Shown: in pieces, positions 1 to 3,958 of the stretch
Layout of the letters: every line of letters begins with the position of its first letter
How positions within the stretch are numbered: the first letter of the stretch is position 1
From: an uncultured bacterium
GTDB lineage: Bacteria; Patescibacteriota; Minisyncoccia; Phycocordibacterales; CAWITU01
Direction: 5' to 3'
Assembly: GCA_903958115.1 (NCBI GenBank)
Contig: CAJBRS010000058.1
Span: forward strand, 1-5,539
DNA length: 5,539 bases
Notes under the pieces: model-generated
Databases searched by the model: none
Told to the model about the DNA's origin: nothing
Seen by the model: only the letters and a program-made list of their open reading frames with translations
Program-made: the position numbers and the translations under genes

Positions 1-13
1 AATACTGGGTAAA

Positions 14-77
14 ATAAAAAAGATAAAAAAAAGAGCCGCAACCTTGCAGCTTATTTAAAGCAAAGTGAGCGGCTCTT
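14..77 (-). terminator. Leftward intrinsic terminator
   Basis: Arms AAGAGCCGC (31-39) and GCGGCTCTT (69-77) are perfect 9-bp complements. On the minus strand the stem is followed by a long T-rich tract (complement of 14-32). The 29-nt loop can itself fold, with GCTT (50-53) facing AAGC (59-62). There is no T tract on the plus side, so the signal works leftward. It would end either transcripts reading through from xth or a separate short RNA. The loop is larger than usual for this class. Confidence 0.75.
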
Positions 78-261
78 CGAAACGAAGGTTAGGAGATGGT
101 GAGATAAAAGCGATATAAGCTGTTTTGTAAAAATGTGGTCTCTTGAAAAGAGCCTTAAAAAAAATTGAAAACAAAACTTATTTTTTTATCAAACTATTCC
201 TTTCCCTAGAAAGAACTTCTGCCGGCTTAACATTAGTGGATGCCGCGCTCGTCTGATATAC

Positions 262-289
262 ATTGTATTCTTTATAAAAGACATGTAAA
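262..289 (-). promoter_or_regulatory. Possible sigma70-type promoter, leftward
   Basis: On the minus strand TTTACA (289-284) and TACAAT (267-262) are separated by 16 nt. Each box matches the bacterial consensus at 5 of 6 positions. It points away from xth toward the terminator at 14-77, and no gene lies between, so the product would be a non-coding RNA of about 200-240 nt. Such matches occur by chance in AT-rich DNA, so confidence is low. Confidence 0.3.
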
Positions 290-296
290 GGACATA
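270..296. repeat. Two partial copies of the AAAGGACAT element
   Basis: CTTTATAAAAGACATG (270-285) and AAAGGACATA (287-296) repeat the right half of the palindrome at 314-343 (CTTTATAAAGGACATAG, 324-340). They overlap the -35 box and spacer of the possible leftward promoter at 262-289, as operator half-sites would. Their function is unknown. Confidence 0.6.
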
Positions 297-313
297 CGCA
301 GTCCTTCTGTGGA

Positions 314-343
314 TAACTATGTCCTTTATAAAGGACATAGTTA
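314..343. repeat. Perfect 30-bp palindrome just after xth
   Basis: The half-arm TAACTATGTCCTTTA is followed directly by its exact reverse complement, centred between 328 and 329. It begins 2 nt past the xth stop codon. In RNA it could form a hairpin at the 3' end of the xth message, but no T tract follows on the minus strand, so it is not a standard intrinsic terminator. As DNA it has the symmetry of an operator for a dimeric regulator. Partial copies lie at 270-296. Confidence 0.85.
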
Positions 344-345
344 AT

Positions 346-1155
346 TTACAAACTAATCTCCAAGGAAATAGGGCAGTGGTCAGAACCCAAAACATCCTTT
401 AAAATCTCAGCTTTTTTAACACTTTTAACCAATTTATTTGAAACAAAGAAATAGTCTATCCTCCATCCAATATTACGCTCCCTAGCATTAGCAAAATGAC
501 TCCACCATGTGTAGTGCCCATTGCCTTTATTAAAAATTCGAAAAGTATCGACAAACCCTCTATCGATAATATTTTGAACTCCCTCTCTCTCCTCATTTGT
601 GAAACCCTTGTTGCCGATATTCTCTTTCGGTCTAGCTAAATCATCTGGTGTATGTGCCACATTTAAATCACCACAAAAAATCACGGGCTTTTCTTTTTCT
701 AATCTGTCGACATACTCAAGAAAAGCAACGTCCCAATATTTATAACGCAAATTTAAACGACTTAAATCATCTTTAGAGTTAGGAGTATAAACACAAACAA
801 TAAAAAAATTATCAAATTCTGCGGTAATTACACGACCTTCTTTATTTGGATTTCCATAAATATCTTTTGAGAGGTCATACTTTTTCTCAATATCACTAGG
901 GAGATCAAAAATGGCTCTAATTGGCTCTTTTTTTGAAAAGATAGCTGTTCCACTATAACCTTTTTTATCAGCCGAATTCCAAAAACCTTTATATGAAGAC
1001 AGATCTGCTTCTGATTGTTCCTCCCTTGCTTTAGTTTCTTGCAAACAAATTATGTCAGGATCATATTTTTTCAAAAATGGTGCAAAAAAATTCTTCCTGT
1101 GTACCGCTCTTATACCATTAACATTCCAAGATATAATTTTAAGATCCCTTTTCAT
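346..1155 (-). CDS. xth: Exodeoxyribonuclease III (ExoIII/AP endonuclease family)
   Basis: Predicted Mg-dependent AP endonuclease and 3'-5' exonuclease of base-excision repair, acting in the cytoplasm. With this start it is 269 aa, close to the usual 255-270. The endonuclease/exonuclease/phosphatase fold motifs appear in order: SWNVNG with Asn11, LQET with Glu40, VYTPN with Tyr123, GDLN with Asp163/Asn165, WRID with Asp234, and the C-terminal SDH pair Asp259-His260. All expected catalytic and metal-binding residues are present. I chose the ATG at 1155. The in-frame ATG at 1167 adds only MIFL and lies inside an apparent -10 box (1163-1168), so it is unlikely to be transcribed. Neither start has a Shine-Dalgarno sequence. 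The gene sits directly after the terminator of the upstream orphan gene, so it probably uses its own promoter. The family call is very secure; the exact start is less so. Confidence 0.96.
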   Translation of the reverse strand: MKRDLKIISWNVNGIRAVHRKNFFAPFLKKYDPDIICLQETKAREEQSEADLSSYKGFWNSADKKGYSGTAIFSKKEPIRAIFDLPSDIEKKYDLSKDIYGNPNKEGRVITAEFDNFFIVCVYTPNSKDDLSRLNLRYKYWDVAFLEYVDRLEKEKPVIFCGDLNVAHTPDDLARPKENIGNKGFTNEEREGVQNIIDRGFVDTFRIFNKGNGHYTWWSHFANARERNIGWRIDYFFVSNKLVKSVKKAEILKDVLGSDHCPISLEISL

Positions 1156-1162
1156 TAAGAAA

Positions 1163-1171
1163 ATCATAACA
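1163..1171 (-). promoter_or_regulatory. Extended -10 promoter of xth, predicted leaderless
   Basis: On the minus strand TGT-TATGAT (1171-1163) is an extended -10 box with 5 of 6 core matches. It is separated from the ATG at 1155 by 7 nt, so transcription would start at or next to that ATG. No -35 box is visible; the expected position lies in the upstream terminator stem. Confidence 0.4.
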
Positions 1172-1172
1172 T

Positions 1173-1206
1173 AAAAAACAGGCAGGCCTCACCATTGAGA
1201 CCTGCC
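1173..1206 (-). terminator. Intrinsic terminator of the orphan gene
   Basis: Arms GGCAGGCCTCA (1181-1191) and TGAGACCTGCC (1196-1206) form an 11-bp stem with one G-T pair and a 4-nt loop. On the minus strand it is followed by TGTTTTTTAT. It begins 21 nt after the stop codon of the gene at 1228-1665. There is no T tract on the other side, so it works leftward and insulates xth. Confidence 0.85.
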
Positions 1207-1227
1207 TTAGCCGCGGCATTGTTGCCG

Positions 1228-1665
1228 CTAGATCACAGTAACTTTGACACCTTCAACAAGACTGGATGCCGATTTGAACCTTTTTGTCAGAGCTTCAAAG
1301 AGGCTGGCTGTATCCGGTATCCTGACAAAGAGCGCTTGCTCTCCTTGGACACCGATTTCCGCCTTGACCGAAAGGTAAAGGTCATCACGGCAGATCATAA
1401 GCTCCGCGATTAAACCTTCCTGTTTGATACCCTGGATGCAACTGGCCAAGCAGTTCTCGAGCTGACCCTGGTCTGGGCAGGTCTTAAGCTTATTGGCCAC
1501 TGGTTCAAACTTTTCCTTTTGGTTGATTGTCGCATAGGCAATCACCTTCCATTCTTGTTGACTAGAGGCTGGTGGTGACGACTGGTTTTTTCTACCACTC
1601 GTGGCCGTCGGTCTCCTTGAGGCAAAAGATGCCTTTCCAGCTGGTGCTACTGTTCCACTATTCAT
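1228..1665 (-). CDS. Hypothetical protein, GC-richer orphan gene
   Basis: A 145-aa protein that I do not recognise. Residues 1-36 are low-complexity (Ser, Ala, Pro, Gln, Arg, Lys) and probably disordered. Residues 38-145 look like a small alpha/beta domain: a strand near WKVIAYATI, helices at about 50-83, strands through LIAELMI and ALFVRIP, a helix at about 120-136, and a final strand VKVTVI. Cysteines are at 63, 72, 76 and 92, but not in a standard zinc-finger pattern. There is no signal peptide or membrane segment. Support for a real gene: AGG 4 nt before the ATG (AGGA at 11 nt), a clean terminator 21 nt after the stop, and a possible promoter at 1758-1786. My hand count gives about 49% GC, against roughly 35% in sampled lines of xth, which suggests a different history or composition. 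Function unknown. Confidence 0.75.
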   Translation of the reverse strand: MNSGTVAPAGKASFASRRPTATSGRKNQSSPPASSQQEWKVIAYATINQKEKFEPVANKLKTCPDQGQLENCLASCIQGIKQEGLIAELMICRDDLYLSVKAEIGVQGEQALFVRIPDTASLFEALTKRFKSASSLVEGVKVTVI

Positions 1666-1757
1666 GATACCTGGTTTCCTGTGTTTCTACTTTTATTTGG
1701 TTTTTGGTTTTGAACCTTGCACAGCCCAATTTAAGACTATACAAGCTACGAGAACAG

Positions 1758-1786
1758 ATCCTACTCCGTGTATCTCTATCCGTCAA
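1758..1786 (-). promoter_or_regulatory. Possible promoter of the orphan gene
   Basis: On the minus strand TTGACG (1786-1781) and TAGGAT (1763-1758) are separated by exactly 17 nt. The -35 matches 5 of 6 and the -10 matches 4 of 6 consensus positions. Transcription would start near 1751, giving a leader of about 85 nt with the AGG ribosome-binding site at 1670-1672. It begins 13 nt past the xer stop codon, and I see no terminator after xer, so read-through could also supply this gene. Confidence 0.4.
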
Positions 1787-1799
1787 TGAAATTATCCCC

Positions 1800-2735
1800 T
1801 TATTTTTGATTGTGAAATTTTTTATGAATTTCTCTTAAATGTTTATCTGTAACATGTGTATAGATTTGTGTCGTTGTAATGTTTGAATGACCCAAGAGCA
1901 TTTGCACAGAACGAAGATCAGCTCCATTAGAAAGTAGGTCGGTAGCAAAGCTGTGCCTCAATCCGTGGGGAGTAACCTTCTTTGAAATACCTGCTTTAAT
2001 AGCGTAATGCTTTACAATTCTTTCTACTGACCTAGAAGTTAGTCTCCGACCTCCTTTTTCTTCGTCCCCTTTGCCAAATTTACCCAAATTAACAAATAAA
2101 GCATCATCCATATCTGTACGTTTTTTTAAATAATTCTTTATAGACTCTTTTGCAGACTCAGAAATAAAAACCACTCTAACTTTTTCGCCTTTTCCACGAA
2201 TAGAGAATTCATCTTTTTTGAGATCAATATCTCGTGGAAGGGAACAGAGTTCAGAAACACGGAGCCCTGTAGAAAAAAGTAGCTCTAATATGGCTCTATC
2301 TCTAAGATTTTTGAGATCACCTCCATCTGGAGCCTTAAGAAGCCTATCTAATTCATCACTAGAAACAGGGTCTATAGATCGTTCGGGAATCTTCGCCAGA
2401 TCAATCCTCTCCGAAGAAAGTGAGGAAATATTTCTACGAACTAAGTATTTCAGAAACATTCTGAGAGCAATTAAATAATAATTTTGAGTTTTTTTCTTTA
2501 ACGTCTCTTTTTGACTGCTACCTGTATTTCTAATTTCAGTTCTATTCAAAATCAGTCTATATTCCCGAATAACATCATCCGTAATATCTTCTGGTCTAGA
2601 TACTTTTGTAACTTCAAAGAAACGATCAAGATATCTTTCATAGTTTGTCACCGTTTTTAAACTTCGTCCCTTCTCAATTTCAATATGTTCTAAAAATTGT
2701 CGCTTAAGATTTTGGAGTTCGTTAGTGTTAGCCAT
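1800..2735 (-). CDS. xer: Tyrosine recombinase, XerC/XerD-like
   Basis: Site-specific DNA recombinase. Family members resolve chromosome dimers at dif or act as integrases of mobile elements. With this start it is 311 aa, a typical Xer length. The N-terminal SAM-like DNA-binding domain spans about 5-105 (LKTVTNYERYLDRF). The catalytic domain spans about 122-305 with the full active set: Arg159 (STGLRVSEL), Lys182 (GKGEK), His257 and Arg260 (HGLRH), His283 (LLGHSN) and nucleophile Tyr292 (TQIYTHV). I prefer the ATG at 2735. The upstream in-frame ATG at 2789 would add 18 residues encoded across the -10 box and the inverted repeat. No other phage or transposon genes are nearby, so a housekeeping dimer-resolution role is more likely than an integrase. 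XerC and XerD cannot be told apart here; a stand-alone single Xer is possible. Confidence 0.93.
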   Translation of the reverse strand: MANTNELQNLKRQFLEHIEIEKGRSLKTVTNYERYLDRFFEVTKVSRPEDITDDVIREYRLILNRTEIRNTGSSQKETLKKKTQNYYLIALRMFLKYLVRRNISSLSSERIDLAKIPERSIDPVSSDELDRLLKAPDGGDLKNLRDRAILELLFSTGLRVSELCSLPRDIDLKKDEFSIRGKGEKVRVVFISESAKESIKNYLKKRTDMDDALFVNLGKFGKGDEEKGGRRLTSRSVERIVKHYAIKAGISKKVTPHGLRHSFATDLLSNGADLRSVQMLLGHSNITTTQIYTHVTDKHLREIHKKFHNQK

Positions 2736-2745
2736 GTCGGAAAAT

Positions 2746-2754
2746 ATTATAGCA
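2746..2754 (-). promoter_or_regulatory. Extended -10 promoter of xer, predicted leaderless
   Basis: On the minus strand TGC-TATAAT (2754-2746) is a perfect extended -10 box. Its last base is 10 nt from the ATG at 2735, so transcription should start only about 3-5 nt before that codon. No Shine-Dalgarno sequence can fit. The -35 position falls in the left arm of the inverted repeat and has no consensus match, so whatever binds or folds there could control this promoter. Confidence 0.65.
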
Positions 2755-2761
2755 CAAGGTA

Positions 2762-2860
2762 ACCCACATACCCCCTCCTTATGACTCATTTGGAGACCGC
2801 TCCGGGGCGCTTGCCCAAGTCTTAGTCTCCAAATGAGTCATAAGGAGGGGGTATGTGGGT
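2762..2860. repeat. Perfect 36-bp inverted repeat between divergent promoters
   Basis: The arm at 2762-2797 is the exact reverse complement of the arm at 2825-2860. The 27-nt centre is GC-rich and contains a small stem, GGGC (2805-2808) with GCCC (2813-2816). Flanking bases show no target-site duplication, and no transposase gene is present. It lies between the starts of xer and rpsO, so it terminates neither gene, and neither arm is followed by a T tract. Each arm contains AAGGAGG (2842-2848 plus; 2780-2774 minus) 4 nt before an ATG. It could be a paired operator, a cruciform or recombinase site, or a small mobile-element remnant. Confidence 0.9.
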
Positions 2861-2864
2861 CATC

Positions 2865-2893
2865 TTGCCTAAAATGACCTTATGTGCTAATAT
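2865..2893 (+). promoter_or_regulatory. Promoter of rpsO, predicted leaderless
   Basis: TTGCCT (2865-2870) and TAATAT (2888-2893) are 17 nt apart, and TGC at 2885-2887 makes an extended -10. The ATG at 2903 is 9 nt past the -10, so the message would start within a few nt of the codon. A second candidate -10, TAAAAT (2870-2875), sits about where the xer -10 would be mirrored across the inverted repeat and would give a leader of about 20 nt. No Shine-Dalgarno sequence precedes the start codon. Confidence 0.55.
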
Positions 2894-2902
2894 GTCCGCA
2901 TC

Positions 2903-3172
2903 ATGTTAACAAAGACAAAAAAGACAAAAATCATCAAAGAAACCCAGGTTCACGACAAAGATACTGGTTCAGCCGAGGTTCAGATTGGAATTCTTTCCAA
3001 AAGAATTGATGAATTGGCTTCACACTTAAAAAAACACCAAAAAGATAACCACTCACGACGTGGCCTACTTGCCATGGTTGCTGATCGACAAACCCACATG
3101 AAGTACCTTCAAAGAAAAGACCCAAAGAGGTACAATACTATTGTAAAGAAGCTAGAGCTTAAGAAGAAGTAA
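2903..3172 (+). CDS. rpsO: 30S ribosomal protein S15
   Basis: Small-subunit primary binding protein that contacts the central domain of 16S rRNA. The 89-aa length is exactly typical of the family. Diagnostic segments are present: DTGSAEVQI (20-28), the helix ILSKRIDELASHLKKH, the rRNA-contacting HSRRGLL (50-56), and a basic C-terminal helix ending KLELKKK. The start has no Shine-Dalgarno sequence and lies 9 nt past a -10 box. In E. coli S15 represses its own mRNA through a leader pseudoknot; here the predicted leader is too short for that unless transcription starts further upstream. The NYN gene follows after 9 nt, so the two are almost certainly co-transcribed, and pnp lies beyond it. Confidence 0.97.
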   Translation: MLTKTKKTKIIKETQVHDKDTGSAEVQIGILSKRIDELASHLKKHQKDNHSRRGLLAMVADRQTHMKYLQRKDPKRYNTIVKKLELKKK

Positions 3173-3181
3173 TTTTAATAA

Positions 3182-3799
3182 ATGACTGTTATAAAACATA
3201 AGGAGCAGCGCGTAGGCATCTTTATAGATGCTCAAAATCTCTACCACAGCGCTAAAAACCTCTACCATGCTAGGGTTAATTTTGGTGCAATAGTTAAAGA
3301 CGCTCTCGCTGGCCGTATTCTAATTAGAGCAATTGCTTACGTAATTACCACTGAAAGTGGTGAGGAGAAGAGTTTTTTTGAAGCTCTAGAAAAGATGGGC
3401 ATAGAGACAAAAACAAAAAACCTACAGATTTTTGCTGGGGGATCTAAGAAAGCTGACTGGGATGTTGGCCTTGCTGTTGATGCGATTAAAATGGCTCCAA
3501 AGCTTGATACCATCATTGTTGTCTCAGGAGATGGTGATTTTATTCCGCTTGTTGAATATTTAAAAACAAATGAAGGTTGCCAGGTAGAAGTTGTTTCTTT
3601 TGGCAAATCTTCTTCAGGGAAACTAAAGGAAGCGGTTGATGATTTCATGGATCTTGATGAAAACCCTCGTAAATATCTATTAACTGCTGGAGGTCCATCT
3701 CGTAGACCAATGACAAGCCGCCCTCGTCGCACAGGAACAAATAACTCAAAACCCAATAGCACAAGAGAAGACTCCGAAAACATCTCCGTTACTTTCTAG
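3182..3799 (+). CDS. NYN-domain protein (LabA/DUF88-like putative ribonuclease)
   Basis: A 205-aa protein with a PIN-like NYN fold at about residues 9-160. Members of this superfamily are metal-dependent ribonucleases or RNA-processing factors. Acidic active-site motifs are visible: FIDAQNL with Asp16 and Asn19, KKADWDVGLAVDA with Asp92/Asp94 and Asp100, and SGDGDF with Asp117 and Asp119, followed by PLVEYLK. A predicted strand (CQVEVVSFG) and an acidic helix (AVDDFMDLDE) close the domain. Residues 170-205 form a low-complexity tail rich in Arg, Ser, Thr, Asn and Pro, possibly for RNA or ribosome contact. The gene starts 9 nt after rpsO and ends 159 nt before pnp, so it sits inside the common rpsO-pnp pair. 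That context fits a role in RNA processing or decay, but activity and substrate are inferred. No Shine-Dalgarno sequence precedes the ATG. Confidence 0.88.
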   Translation: MTVIKHKEQRVGIFIDAQNLYHSAKNLYHARVNFGAIVKDALAGRILIRAIAYVITTESGEEKSFFEALEKMGIETKTKNLQIFAGGSKKADWDVGLAVDAIKMAPKLDTIIVVSGDGDFIPLVEYLKTNEGCQVEVVSFGKSSSGKLKEAVDDFMDLDENPRKYLLTAGGPSRRPMTSRPRRTGTNNSKPNSTREDSENISVTF

Positions 3800-3807
3800 T
3801 AGAAAGT
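3791..3807. repeat. Inverted repeat over the NYN stop codon
   Basis: ACTTTCTA (3791-3798) and TAGAAAGT (3800-3807) are perfect complements around a single G at 3799. The TAG stop codon (3797-3799) sits in the middle. As RNA it gives a weak AT-rich hairpin followed only by TTGCTTAATG, so it is a poor terminator. It might instead mark a processing or attenuation point before pnp. Confidence 0.4.
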
Positions 3808-3833
3808 TTGCTTAATGAAATTTTTCTAAAAAT

Positions 3834-3946
3834 CTGTTAAAGTGGGGCTATTAACAGCAGTTTATTTAATATGGCTTTTAGATAGGTAGCTTTTAAAAGG
3901 AACTCTGCATCAAAGCAAAAACCTTTTGAGATCTATAATCTAAAAG
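3834..3946 (+). promoter_or_regulatory. Structured leader region upstream of pnp
   Basis: The 159-nt gap before pnp is rich in inverted repeats. CTGTTAA (3834-3840) pairs with TTAACAG (3851-3857). An outer pair, CTTTTAGAT (3875-3883) with ATCTAAAAG (3938-3946), encloses an inner pair, AAAAGG (3895-3900) with CCTTTT (3922-3927). A perfect TATAAT (3934-3939) lies 19 nt before the ATG, but with no -35 box or TGn extension, so it is only a possible promoter. In E. coli, pnp mRNA is autoregulated through a 5' leader stem cut by RNase III; a similar control here is an inference. Confidence 0.4.
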
Positions 3947-3958
3947 TCAGTCTAAAAA

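Larger units (their letters stand above)
78..345. other. Non-coding region downstream of xth
   Basis: About 270 nt with no convincing gene. It holds the palindrome and repeats at 270-343, a possible leftward promoter at 262-289, several A/T homopolymer tracts (156-164, 180-187), and a small hairpin, CTCTT-GAA-AAGAG, at 140-152. A 68-codon minus-strand frame (189-395) overlaps the end of xth and resembles no family I know. Its internal MSFIKD/MSFIKN repeat is a by-product of the DNA repeats, so I do not call it a gene. Confidence 0.6.

Noticed and set aside
189..395. 68-codon minus-strand frame overlapping the 3' end of xth
   Set aside because: It overlaps xth by 50 nt, resembles no family, has no ribosome-binding site, and its internal peptide repeat is produced by the DNA repeats at 270-343.
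1800..2735. Recombinase as the integrase of a prophage or integrative element
   Set aside because: The flanking genes are housekeeping genes. There is no tRNA attachment site, excisionase or phage gene, and the protein has the standard Xer size and domain order.
2736..2789. 18-residue N-terminal extension of the recombinase from the ATG at 2789
   Set aside because: The extension is encoded across the perfect extended -10 box and the left arm of the inverted repeat. The protein from 2735 already has the normal Xer length and N-terminal domain.
2762..2860. Inverted repeat as an intact miniature transposon (MITE)
   Set aside because: The bases just outside the arms (CAAGGTA on the left, CATCTTG on the right) do not form a target-site duplication. 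The element is only 99 bp, and no second copy is present in the window. An old remnant is not excluded.
2762..2860. Inverted repeat as a bidirectional terminator
   Set aside because: It lies between two divergent gene starts, so no neighbouring gene ends there, and neither strand has a T tract after the stem.
3337..3783. 148-codon minus-strand frame opposite the NYN gene
   Set aside because: It is antisense to a gene with clear catalytic motifs, and its Ser/Phe/Arg-rich composition is typical of a reverse-frame shadow. The same applies to minus-strand frames opposite pnp (4001-4186, 4459-4878, 4857-5078, 5098-5334).
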